This document shows positions 1-6,965 of a stretch of 17,200 nt of DNA, piece by piece. The position numbers and the translations under genes were made by a program. The DNA is taken from positions 1 through 17,200 of the forward strand of contig JBDSND010000091.1 of NCBI GenBank assembly GCA_039915505.1. The letters run 5' to 3'. This stretch comes from CAIWHR01 sp039915505. GTDB lineage: Bacteria > Pseudomonadota > Gammaproteobacteria > Burkholderiales > Casimicrobiaceae. The notes under the pieces were generated by a model that saw only the letters and a program-made list of their open reading frames with translations, made no database searches and was not told the DNA's origin. Within the stretch, counting starts at the first letter, position 1; every line of letters begins with the position of its first letter.

Positions 1-440
1 ATCCCGGCAAGTCGCTCGGCACCGCCACCCAGATCGGCATCTCCCTCGGCGTGGCACTGGCGCATCGCGATGCCCAGCGGCTGGTGGTCGACCTGCAGCC
101 GGACGGCGATCTCATGTTCGACGCGGGTGCACTCTGGGTCGCTGCCAAGCATCGCATTCCGATGCTGGCGGTGATGTACAACAATCGCGCGTACTACAAT
201 GATTGGGAGCACCAGTTGCGCATGGCACGCAAGCGCGGCACGCCCGCGTCCCGCGCCCACATCGGCATGGACCTCTGCGGACCCGAGCCGGACTTCGCCG
301 CCATCGCCCGTGCCCAGGGCTGGTACGCCGAAGGCCCCTTCGAGCGCGCCGAGGGCCTCGAGAATGCGCTGCGACGCGCGATCGCCCGCGTCAAGGCCGG
401 GCAACCGGCGCTCATCGACACCATCACCCAGAAGCGATGA
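1..440 (+). CDS. Thiamine-diphosphate-dependent enzyme (acetolactate synthase/benzoylformate decarboxylase-like), C-terminal fragment
   Basis: The 5' part lies outside the window; the open frame runs from base 3 to the TGA at 438-440. The visible 145 or so residues match the C-terminal pyrophosphate-binding domain of ThDP enzymes. A PDGDLMFDAGALW block is followed about 25 residues later by a double Asn (MYNNRAYYNDWE), the spacing of the Mg2+/ThDP motif (GDG-x24-27-NN). The usual first Gly of GDG is Pro here (LQPDGD). The family catalyses decarboxylation, carboligation or 2-keto acid chemistry in the cytoplasm; the true substrate cannot be told from the C-terminus. The annotation 'acetolactate synthase' would be a family label rather than evidence of branched-chain amino acid synthesis, and the catabolic context argues against that role. 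The stop overlaps the start of the following binding-protein gene (ATGA), so the two are very likely co-translated. Confidence 0.85.
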   Translation, partial: PGKSLGTATQIGISLGVALAHRDAQRLVVDLQPDGDLMFDAGALWVAAKHRIPMLAVMYNNRAYYNDWEHQLRMARKRGTPASRAHIGMDLCGPEPDFAAIARAQGWYAEGPFERAEGLENALRRAIARVKAGQPALIDTITQKR

Positions 441-1540
441 CTATCCAAACGCGCGTACCCGCGGCGATGCTTGCCGCACTGCTCGCCAGCCTCACGCTGG
501 CGACGCCTCCGGCGCGCGCCCAGGGCGCGGCCGATCCCTTCACGATGGCCGGACCCGAACGCCAGCAGCGGCTGCTCGAGGGCGCTCGGAAGGAGGGGGT
601 GGTCAACCTCTACACCTCGATGAACGAAAAGGACGTGCGCGCGCTCGCCGCGGCTTTCGAGAAGAAGTACGGTATCAAGGCCGTGGTCTGGCGCTCGGGA
701 AAAAACAAGGTGCTGCAACGCACCCTCGCCGAGGCGCAGGCGGGGCGCGCGGAAGTCGACGTGGTGCACAACCCGGCGCCGGAGATGGAAGCGCTGCGCC
801 AGGAGAAACAGCTCCGCCCAATGCGCTCGCCCTACGTCGCCGATCTCATCACGGGCACCGTGCCCGCGCACGGCGAATGGGTGCCGCTGCGGGTGTACGT
901 GTTCGTCCAGGCCTACAACACCCAGGCGGTGAAGCCCGACGAAGTCCCGAAGCGCTGGGAGGACCTCCTCGATGCACGCTGGAAGGGTAGGCTCGGCATA
1001 GAAGCCAAGGAGCAGGAGTGGTTTGCGACCCTCGCCGGCGCCCAGGGCGAGGCGCGCACGTTCGGCTTCTTCCGTGATCTCACCGCCAAGAACGGCCTGT
1101 CGGTGCGCTCGGGCAACTCCCTGCTGCTCAACATGGTCATCTCCGGCGAGGTGCCCTTCGCGCTCACCATGTACAGCTACCTGGCCGATCAGGCCAAGCA
1201 GAAGGGCGCACCGGTCGACTACGTGGCCCTGAAGCCCACCATCGCCTACACCGACGGCGTCGGCATCATGCAGAAGGCGCCGCATCCCTACGCGGCCATG
1301 CTCTTCGTCGACTTCCTCCTCTCCGATGGGGAATTGATCATGAAGGAGCAGAAGCAACTGACCGCGCATCGGCGCGACCAGGCGCAGGTCGCCGCCTTCG
1401 CCCCGGTCTACATCGATCCCACGCGGGTACTGGTCGACTACGACAAGTGGACCCAGGCCTACGAGGAAGCGATTCAGGGCCGCGGCCCGGCACCCGGTTC
1501 GGCGCCGAGTGCGCCCGCGCCGAACCTGAAGAAGCCATGA
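437..1540 (+). CDS. Periplasmic solute-binding protein 1 (iron(III)-type SBP family)
   Basis: 367 residues. The ATG at 437 overlaps the preceding TGA; a longer in-frame ORF starting at 203 would run inside the ThDP gene and has no signal peptide. Residues 1-28 form a Sec signal peptide (hydrophobic MLAALLASLTLA, cleavage likely ARA|QG). The mature protein has the two-lobe layout of type-2 SBPs of the iron(III)/putrescine-like group: NLYTS near 58-61, FEKKYGIKAVVWR 74-86, APEMEALRQEK 114-124, VQAYNT 157-162, LLDARWKGRLGIEA 177-190, SGEVPFALTMYSY 236-248 and APHPYAA 281-287. The ligand is unknown. It is one of six paralogs in the window, and no permease or ATPase gene is present. It carries a Pro/Ala-rich tail at about 350-367 that the paralogs lack. 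The family call is firm; iron as ligand is not implied. Confidence 0.88.
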   Translation: MTIQTRVPAAMLAALLASLTLATPPARAQGAADPFTMAGPERQQRLLEGARKEGVVNLYTSMNEKDVRALAAAFEKKYGIKAVVWRSGKNKVLQRTLAEAQAGRAEVDVVHNPAPEMEALRQEKQLRPMRSPYVADLITGTVPAHGEWVPLRVYVFVQAYNTQAVKPDEVPKRWEDLLDARWKGRLGIEAKEQEWFATLAGAQGEARTFGFFRDLTAKNGLSVRSGNSLLLNMVISGEVPFALTMYSYLADQAKQKGAPVDYVALKPTIAYTDGVGIMQKAPHPYAAMLFVDFLLSDGELIMKEQKQLTAHRRDQAQVAAFAPVYIDPTRVLVDYDKWTQAYEEAIQGRGPAPGSAPSAPAPNLKKP

Positions 1541-1589
1541 TCGCCGACGCCATGGTTCACCTTGGTCATCGCCTGAAAGCGGAGCTCTC

Positions 1590-2882
1590 GTGAAAGCCCA
1601 GGACAACGCGCTGCTCACCCAGACCGGTCCCCACACGCCGATGGGCGAGGTGTTTCGCCGCTACTGGATTCCCGCACTGCTTGCCAGCGAGTTGCCGGAG
1701 AACGATGCGCCTCCCGTGCGGGTGAAGCTCCTGTCGGAACGACTGGTCGCCTTCCGCGACAGCACCGGAGCGTATGGCCTCATCGACGAGTTCTGCGCCC
1801 ATCGCGGCGTGTCGCTCTGGTTCGGGCGGAACGAGGAAGGCGGCTTGCGCTGTCCGTATCACGGCTGGAAGTACGACACCTCTGGGCAATGCATCGAGGT
1901 ACCGAGCGAGCCCGCCGCCTCGGGATTCTGCAGCAAGGTGAAGCTGAAGAGCTATCCCCTGGTCGAACGGGGCGGGGTGCTGTGGACCTACATGGGTCCG
2001 GTCGACAGCCAGCCGGCGCTTCCCGAGTACGAATGGGCCACCCTGCCGCCAGCGCAGCGCCGCATTTCCAAGCGCATCCAGGAGTGCAACTTCCTGCAGG
2101 CCATGGAGGGCGGCCTGGATTCGATCCACTCGACGTTCCTGCACCGCTTCTCGGTTGGCGAGGATCCTCTGCTAAAGCGCGACCCCAGAAGCGCGGCCTT
2201 GCTCAAGGGCGACCCTCATCCGGCCTTCGTGCCCCTCGAGTCCCCGGGTGGCCTGTATATCACCACGCGTCGCAAGGCCAGCGCGGACGCCCATTACTGG
2301 CGGGTGACACAGTGGCTCATGCCGTGCTTCAACCTCTTTCCGCCATACGAGGGCAACCCGCACGGCGGCCATGCCTGGGTGCCGAGCGACGACGAGCACT
2401 GCTGGACGTTCAGCATCGACTATCACCCGGACCGGGCGCTGACCGACGTCGAGGTCGCTGCAATGGAAGCTGGCTATGGCATCCACGTGCCGGTCATTCC
2501 CGGCTCCTGGCGACCGGTGCGCAACAAGTTCAACGACTACCTGATCGATCGCGCGGCGCAAAAGGCTCGCACCAGCTTCTGCGGGGTCGCCGGCATTGGC
2601 GAGCAGGACGCGGCGGTGCAGGAGAGCATGGGGCCGATCCAGGACCGGACCCGCGAGCATCTTGTGTCGACCGACAACGGCATCATCATGACCCGGCAGC
2701 GGCTGATGCGCGCCGCACGGGATCTCGGCAACGGCGTCATGCCGCCCGGCCGCGATGCCGCGTCGCAGGCGGTGCGGGCGTTCTCGGCCGTGCTGCCCCA
2801 CGACGTCCCGATCAGCGCGGCCCCGGGTCTCAAGGCCGGCGCGCGGCTGTCCCCCGAGGTGCGAGAGGATTCGCCCGCATGA
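1590..2882 (+). CDS. Rieske-type aromatic ring-hydroxylating oxygenase, alpha subunit (phthalate 4,5-dioxygenase-like)
   Basis: 430 residues starting at a GTG, supported by GGAG at 1581-1584 five bases upstream. The N-terminal Rieske domain has C69-x-H71 (CAHRGVS) and C88-x2-H91 (CPYHGW), the ligands of a [2Fe-2S] cluster. The catalytic domain has QAMEGGLDSIHSTFLH at about 170-185, where D177, H180 and H185 fit the electron-bridging Asp and two His ligands of the mononuclear iron. The later GIGEQDAAVQESMGPIQD block at about 335-352 is typical of the phthalate dioxygenase/demethylase group. The length matches that single-component (alpha-only) group, which usually takes electrons from a FMN/[2Fe-2S] reductase. 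No reductase gene is in the window; a separate Rieske ferredoxin lies 12.5 kb downstream. The reaction is likely dihydroxylation, hydroxylation or O-demethylation of an aromatic acid; the exact substrate is unknown. Confidence 0.93.
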   Translation: MKAQDNALLTQTGPHTPMGEVFRRYWIPALLASELPENDAPPVRVKLLSERLVAFRDSTGAYGLIDEFCAHRGVSLWFGRNEEGGLRCPYHGWKYDTSGQCIEVPSEPAASGFCSKVKLKSYPLVERGGVLWTYMGPVDSQPALPEYEWATLPPAQRRISKRIQECNFLQAMEGGLDSIHSTFLHRFSVGEDPLLKRDPRSAALLKGDPHPAFVPLESPGGLYITTRRKASADAHYWRVTQWLMPCFNLFPPYEGNPHGGHAWVPSDDEHCWTFSIDYHPDRALTDVEVAAMEAGYGIHVPVIPGSWRPVRNKFNDYLIDRAAQKARTSFCGVAGIGEQDAAVQESMGPIQDRTREHLVSTDNGIIMTRQRLMRAARDLGNGVMPPGRDAASQAVRAFSAVLPHDVPISAAPGLKAGARLSPEVREDSPA

Positions 2883-3046
2883 GGGCTCGTGCTGCGTCGC
2901 TGTACGAGGTTGGTTCGCGCTGCTGGGTGCGTCGGGCCTGCGCGGTCGGTGCGCTCTGCGGGGTGGGTCCGCACGTGTGCGAGCGCGCCGCCATCCAATA
3001 CGTGCCAGCAGCGCGAGGCGTTCGCGGCCAGGAGAACGATCGATGA
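2879..3046 (+). CDS. Possible small Cys/Arg-rich ORF of 55 residues bridging two genes
   Basis: The frame starts at an ATG overlapping the TGA of the oxygenase gene (ATGA, 2879-2882) and ends at a TGA overlapping the ATG of the dehydrogenase gene (3043-3046). It fills the whole 160-nt gap with overlaps at both ends. The product has four Cys in a C-x5-C-x6-C-x6-C-like spacing and many Arg, with no hydrophobic segment or recognised domain. High GC makes such open frames common by chance, and no clear ribosome-binding site precedes the ATG, although re-initiation after the oxygenase stop would be possible. It may simply be spacer sequence. Confidence 0.2.
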   Translation: MRARAASLYEVGSRCWVRRACAVGALCGVGPHVCERAAIQYVPAARGVRGQENDR

Positions 3047-3864
3047 GCGATCCCATTAAGACAGTCGCAGTGATCGGGGCAGGGCGCATGGGCCTGCCGA
3101 TCATCGGCCACCTGGTGAACAAAGGATTCCGGGTGCTGGTGCACGACGCCGATTCGGCGAAGCAGGCCGAAGCCCAAACCCGCAAGGCGACCTGGGTGCC
3201 GGACTGCGCCGATCTGGCCCCGGCCGAAGCGATGCTGATCTGCGTGGGCTACGACCGCGAAGTCCGCGAGCTCGCTCTGGGACACCGCGGCCTGTTCAAC
3301 CATGCGATGCCGGGGACGATCATCACCATCCTCAGCACCATCCATCCGCGCTCGGTGCAGGAACTCGCCGCTACGGGCGAGCAGCACGGGGTGCACGTGA
3401 TCGACTCGACGGTGTGCCGCGGTGGGTGGGCGGCCGACGAGGGCACGCTGCTGTCGTTCGTCGGCGGCAGCTCCGCCGTCGTCGAGATGATCCGTCCGGT
3501 GCTCGCGTCGTACTCATCCGACATCGTGCATACCGGCCCCATCGGCACCGCGCAGGTGGCCAAGGCGGTGAACAACCTGATCCTCTGGTCGTGCCTCGTC
3601 GCCAATCATGAAGGTCTTGCCCTGGCGCAGCGCTTCAACGTCGACGTCGAGGCCTTGCGCAGCGCGCTCATGACCAGCAGCGCCACCAACGGTGCGCTCG
3701 GCAACTGGGGCAAGCAGACCATGGCCTGGTCGGAGGACGATATGGCGATCGTCGCCGAGATGGCCAACGACGTCGGCATCGGCCTGCCGCTCGCCGGCGT
3801 CGTGCGCGAGATCTGCCGGCCGCTGAAGCCGCGTCGCTACGACCTCGACGCGTACGGCCAATGA
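3043..3864 (+). CDS. NAD(P)-dependent beta-hydroxyacid dehydrogenase (3-hydroxyisobutyrate dehydrogenase family)
   Basis: 273 residues. The ATG at 3043 has GGAG at 3031-3034, eight bases upstream; the longer in-frame ORF upstream lies within the oxygenase gene. An N-terminal Rossmann fold carries VIGAGRMGLPI (G12-x-G14-x2-G17), typical of the family. The catalytic segment GTAQVAKAVNNLI contains K174 with N177/N178, matching the conserved Lys-x2-Asn-Asn of 3-hydroxyisobutyrate, tartronate semialdehyde and 6-phosphogluconate dehydrogenases. The substrate loop normally written DAPVSGG reads DSTVCRGGWA here (about 121-130), which argues against a housekeeping 3-hydroxyisobutyrate enzyme. It probably oxidises or reduces a hydroxy/oxo acid (or an imine, as in the related imine reductases) made by the pathway. 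Its stop overlaps the start of the SBP2 gene. Confidence 0.9.
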   Translation: MSDPIKTVAVIGAGRMGLPIIGHLVNKGFRVLVHDADSAKQAEAQTRKATWVPDCADLAPAEAMLICVGYDREVRELALGHRGLFNHAMPGTIITILSTIHPRSVQELAATGEQHGVHVIDSTVCRGGWAADEGTLLSFVGGSSAVVEMIRPVLASYSSDIVHTGPIGTAQVAKAVNNLILWSCLVANHEGLALAQRFNVDVEALRSALMTSSATNGALGNWGKQTMAWSEDDMAIVAEMANDVGIGLPLAGVVREICRPLKPRRYDLDAYGQ

Positions 3865-4916
3865 TGCGTACCTTGTTAGTGATCTTCGCGACGTTGCTGG
3901 CGCTCGCACTGCCGATCCCGGGGGCGATCGCGGCGGGTGCTGCAGATGCCGTTGCCGTCGGCGCCTACGATGGCTCGGACCGGCAGCAGCGCCTCGTCGA
4001 GGGCGCGAAAGCCGAAGGCGAGCTGACCCTCTATACGTCCCTCACAGTGGAGGATATGGCGGTGCTCAATACCGCCTTCGAGAAGAAGTACGGCATCAAG
4101 GTGAAGATGTGGCGGGCGGCCGCCGACAAGGTGCTGCAGCGGGCCGTGACCGAAGCGCGTGGCGGGCGTTTCGACGTCGACGTGATCGAGCTGTCGGCGC
4201 CGTCGCTCGAGTCGCTCTATCGGGAGAAGCTGCTCGCCGCGGTGCGCTCGCCTTTGCAGGCGGAGCTCCTCGCGGCCGCAGTCCCGGCGCACCGCGAATG
4301 GGTGGGCTCGCGCCTCAACGTCTTCGCCCAGGCCTACAACACCAGGCTGGTCAACAAGGCCGACCTGCCGAAGACGTACGCCGATCTACTCGATCCGAAG
4401 TGGAAGGGCAAGCTCGGCATCGAGGCGGGCGACGACGACTGGTTCGCCGAGGTCGTCCGCTCGCTAGGCGAGACCCAGGGGCTCGAGTTGTTCCGCAAGC
4501 TTGCGGCGGGCAACGGATTGTCAGTACGCAAGGGCCATACCCTGCTAACCAACATGGTGGCGTCGGGCGAGGTGCCGTTCGCCCTCACGGTTTACAACTT
4601 TACCGCCGAGCAGGTGAAGCAGAAGGGCGCGCCGCTCGACTGGTTCGTGCTGAGTCCGGCGGTGGCGCGCGCCAACGGCGTCGCCGTAGCGCGCCGAGCG
4701 CCGCATCCCCACGCGGCCGTGCTGTACTACGACTTCATGATCGGCGAGGAAGGCCAGCGGATCCTGGCCGACCGCGGTTTCGTGCCCACCAGCCGCAAGA
4801 TCGACACCCCTCTCAACCGCATGCCGCTACGGCTCGTGGACCCGGCGCTGGTCCTCGACGAAAGCGCCAAGTGGACCCGGCTTTACGACGAGATCATCGT
4901 CCGCCAGGCCCGATGA
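3861..4916 (+). CDS. Periplasmic solute-binding protein 2 (iron(III)-type SBP family)
   Basis: 351 residues from an ATG overlapping the preceding TGA; a second ATG follows at once at 3864 and either could be used. Residues 1-25 are a Sec signal peptide (LLVIFATLLALALPIP, cleavage near AIA|AG). Mature blocks include TLYTS 56-60, FEKKYGIKVKMWRA 73-86, VLQRAVTEARGGRFDVDV 91-108, VFAQAYNT 154-161, LLDPKWKGKLGIEAG 176-190, KGHTLLTNMV 224-233, SGEVPFALTVYNF 235-247 and APHPHAAVLYYDF 280-292. The residue two after the conserved Tyr245 is Phe247, where SBP1, 4 and 6 have Tyr. Translational coupling to the dehydrogenase suggests the ligand belongs to the same pathway. No transport partner is nearby. 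Confidence 0.88.
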   Translation: MMRTLLVIFATLLALALPIPGAIAAGAADAVAVGAYDGSDRQQRLVEGAKAEGELTLYTSLTVEDMAVLNTAFEKKYGIKVKMWRAAADKVLQRAVTEARGGRFDVDVIELSAPSLESLYREKLLAAVRSPLQAELLAAAVPAHREWVGSRLNVFAQAYNTRLVNKADLPKTYADLLDPKWKGKLGIEAGDDDWFAEVVRSLGETQGLELFRKLAAGNGLSVRKGHTLLTNMVASGEVPFALTVYNFTAEQVKQKGAPLDWFVLSPAVARANGVAVARRAPHPHAAVLYYDFMIGEEGQRILADRGFVPTSRKIDTPLNRMPLRLVDPALVLDESAKWTRLYDEIIVRQAR

Positions 4917-4924
4917 CTCGCCCC

Positions 4925-4930
4925 AAGGAG
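4925..4930 (+). promoter_or_regulatory. Shine-Dalgarno AAGGAG of cupin 1
   Basis: AAGGAG lies six bases before the ATG at 4937. It favours that start over the in-frame ATG at 4913, which overlaps the SBP2 stop but has no such site. Confidence 0.75.
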
Positions 4931-4936
4931 ACTGCC

Positions 4937-5560
4937 ATGGACGACCAAGCACGACGCGAGACCGCGAGCAAGACGACGGCCGGCACCACCGCCGCGCCGG
5001 CTCCAGAAGCCAACGAATCGCACTATCACAGCAAGAAGGACCGGGTGTTCGTGCGCGCGATTGCCGGCGCCTACAACCTCAAGGAAGAGCTCGCGCGGCT
5101 GCGTGCGCTGCCGCGGGTGCGCAAGGGCAGCGAGATCAAGTTCAATGACGGACCGCAGGCGTTCAGCCGGCACTACGTCGAGCCCAAGGACGGCATCACC
5201 CAGACGTTTCACCTCCATCTCGAAGAGTACGGGCCGGGCGCCAAGTCGCAGAAGCATGGTCACGTCAACGAGGCGGCCTTCTACATCCTCGACGGCCGTG
5301 GCTACGAGATCCACGACGGGGTCCGCTACGACTGGAAGGCGGGCGACATTGCCATCGTCCACAACAACTGCGTCCATCAACATTTCAACGCCGATCCCGA
5401 CAAGCCGGCGCGGGCGCTGGTCATCAAGACCAAGCCGATGTACATGTTCATGAACATGCTGTTCCAGCAGCAGGTGGAGCCGCGTCCAAGCGAGCCGGCG
5501 CCTGGTGGCGAAGGCTTTAAGGCGCGTCACCTCGAGGCCGACTGCAACCACGACGCGTGA
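4937..5560 (+). CDS. Single-domain cupin protein 1
   Basis: 207 residues. The first 28 or so are polar and rich in Ala, Thr and Glu, look disordered, and are absent from the close paralog at 6351. The cupin fold shows motif 1 as QKHGHVNEAAFYILDG (HxH then Glu) and motif 2 as GDIAIVHNNCVHQHFNAD, giving two His and a Glu from motif 1 and a His from motif 2 as likely metal ligands. A further HLHLEE lies just upstream of motif 1. Cupins of this kind can be metal-dependent dioxygenases, isomerases or binding proteins; the sequence does not decide. There is no signal peptide, so it is cytoplasmic. About four in five residues of the core are identical by eye to the cupin at 6351. It is the first of four consecutive cupin genes. 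Confidence 0.85.
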   Translation: MDDQARRETASKTTAGTTAAPAPEANESHYHSKKDRVFVRAIAGAYNLKEELARLRALPRVRKGSEIKFNDGPQAFSRHYVEPKDGITQTFHLHLEEYGPGAKSQKHGHVNEAAFYILDGRGYEIHDGVRYDWKAGDIAIVHNNCVHQHFNADPDKPARALVIKTKPMYMFMNMLFQQQVEPRPSEPAPGGEGFKARHLEADCNHDA

Positions 5561-5572
5561 CCTGCACGCCTG

Positions 5573-5616
5573 GCCGGCCCGCGGTTACGGCCTGGCTTCC
5601 AATCCGCGGGTCCGGC
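5573..5616 (+). repeat. Imperfect inverted repeat in the cupin 1-cupin 2 spacer
   Basis: The arm GCCGGCCCGCGG (5573-5584) can pair with CCGCGGGTCCGGC (5604-5616), with one bulged base and a 19-nt loop. GCCGGCCCGC recurs directly at 5622-5631. No T-run follows, so it is more likely an mRNA-stabilising or processing stem than a strong intrinsic terminator. Confidence 0.45.
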
Positions 5617-5668
5617 AGCGTGCCGGCCCGCTCCTAACGAGTTTGAATCCGCGAGTTGAACCAGCGAT

Positions 5669-5674
5669 AAGGAG
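5669..5674 (+). promoter_or_regulatory. Shine-Dalgarno AAGGAG of cupin 2
   Basis: AAGGAG abuts the first ATG (5675) and lies six bases before the second (5681). The spacing makes 5681 the likely start, giving a protein beginning MAWSESKAW. Confidence 0.7.
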
Positions 5675-5680
5675 ATGACG

Positions 5681-6289
5681 ATGGCCTGGAGCGAATCCAA
5701 AGCATGGATGAAGGGCACGACCAACGACAAGCTGTACCAGGCGCTGCTCGACGATGCCATCGAGGCGCCGGTACGCAACGCCAAGCGCAAGAAAATCGTT
5801 CACCCGGAGGACATGCCGTGGGAGATGTCCAAGCAGGGCATCCTCAAGCACCTGCTCAACGAGGGCATGAACACCCGCATGGAGACGGTCGACGCCTACA
5901 TGCAAATCATTCCGCCGGGCAGCCGGTCGGGCAAACACCGCCAGCTCGCCGAATGCTGCATCTACGTGGTCGAGGGCCAAGGCTACGACCAGCACCAGGA
6001 CTGCGATGTCGAAATCACCGACACCTACCATTGGAAGGCGCAGGACGAGGTCAAGCGCTACGAATGGGAAGCGGGCGACGTCATCTATATCCCGCCGAAC
6101 ACCATCTGCCAGCACTTCAACGCCGACCCCGACCGTCCGGTCCGGCTGATCGTCGCCGTCAATCGCATCTACAAGCAATGCGGTCTGAACGACCTCGAAC
6201 AGATCGAGAACGCCCCGGAATACGACGGTTCGGTGGCGCTGACTCCCGAGGTCGTTGCCAAGTACCTGAAGGCCAAGCAAACCGCGTAA
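5681..6289 (+). CDS. Single-domain cupin protein 2 with altered metal-ligand positions
   Basis: 202 residues, starting at 5681 on ribosome-site spacing. Motif 1 reads SGKHRQLAECCIYVVEG: only the first His of the HxH pair remains, the second being Gln. Motif 2 reads GDVIYIPPNTICQHFNAD: the His expected before QHFN is Cys. The fold itself seems intact, with the two-motif core and the QHFNAD end shared with the neighbouring cupins, but metal binding may be weakened, changed (Cys as ligand) or lost. It is cytoplasmic, with no signal peptide. It lies between two near-identical cupins, so it may be a structural or regulatory partner or an enzyme with another metal site. The function is not recognised. 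Confidence 0.82.
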   Translation: MAWSESKAWMKGTTNDKLYQALLDDAIEAPVRNAKRKKIVHPEDMPWEMSKQGILKHLLNEGMNTRMETVDAYMQIIPPGSRSGKHRQLAECCIYVVEGQGYDQHQDCDVEITDTYHWKAQDEVKRYEWEAGDVIYIPPNTICQHFNADPDRPVRLIVAVNRIYKQCGLNDLEQIENAPEYDGSVALTPEVVAKYLKAKQTA

Positions 6290-6350
6290 CAGGGGCCGTC
6301 GTCGGGGCGGCGCGACGGCGCTTCGACCCACGGTTCCGGAGAGGGTTTTT

Positions 6351-6905
6351 ATGGGTAAGGAATCGCACTGGGAAGGCAACAAGGACCGCACGTTCGTGCG
6401 GGCCATTGCCGGTCCCTATAACCTTAAGGACGAGCTCACGCGGCTGCGGGCACTGCCGCGGGTCGTTAAAGGCAAGGAGCTCAAGTTCCAGGATGGCCCG
6501 CAGGCGTTCAGCCGGCATTACGTCGAGCCCTCTGACGGCATGGCGCAGACCCTGCACATCCACCTCGAGGAGTACGCGCCGGGAGGGGCCAACGGCAAGC
6601 ACGGCCATGTGAACGAGGCGGCGTTCTACATCCTCGACGGCACCGGCTATGAGGTGCACGACGGCATCCGCTACGACTGGAAGGCGGGCGACATTGCCAT
6701 CGTGCACAACAATTGCGTGCACCAGCACTTCAACGCCGACCCGAAGAAGCCGGCGCGCGCGCTCGTGATCAAGACGAAGCCGATGTACATGTTCATGAAC
6801 ATGCTGTTCCAGCAGCGCGTGCTGCCCCGTCCCAAGGAGCCGGCGCCCGGCGCCGAGGGCTTCAGGGCCCGCAACGACGAAACCGACTTCAACCACGCCG
6901 ACTAA
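6351..6905 (+). CDS. Single-domain cupin protein 3, close paralog of cupin 1
   Basis: 184 residues. The ATG at 6351 follows GGAGAGGG (6338-6345) by five bases. It keeps the same core as cupin 1: FVRAIAGPYNLK, then motif 1 GKHGHVNEAAFYILDG, motif 2 GDIAIVHNNCVHQHFNAD and the MYMFMNMLFQQ tail. All likely metal ligands are present. It lacks the N-terminal extension of cupin 1. Two stretches are identical in DNA between the two genes (37 bp at 6667-6703 and 40 bp at 6777-6816), which points to a fairly recent duplication or to gene conversion. The product may form a homo- or hetero-oligomer with its paralog. Its catalytic role is unknown; a dioxygenase or isomerase acting on a pathway intermediate is possible. 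Confidence 0.85.
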   Translation: MGKESHWEGNKDRTFVRAIAGPYNLKDELTRLRALPRVVKGKELKFQDGPQAFSRHYVEPSDGMAQTLHIHLEEYAPGGANGKHGHVNEAAFYILDGTGYEVHDGIRYDWKAGDIAIVHNNCVHQHFNADPKKPARALVIKTKPMYMFMNMLFQQRVLPRPKEPAPGAEGFRARNDETDFNHAD

Positions 6906-6965
6906 TCGGTGGCCGGCTCACGAGGCCGGCTCGCCCCCGTCGCATCGAAAACGCAGGAGCAAGGA

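Noticed and set aside
194..1636. 480-codon open frame on the minus strand under the ThDP/SBP1 genes
   Set aside because: It is the antisense shadow of GC-rich genes with strong family matches; its translation shows no domain and is rich in Arg, Leu and Gly.
4913..4936. ATG at 4913 as start of cupin 1
   Set aside because: It overlaps the SBP2 stop but has no ribosome site, while AAGGAG sits at ideal distance from 4937.
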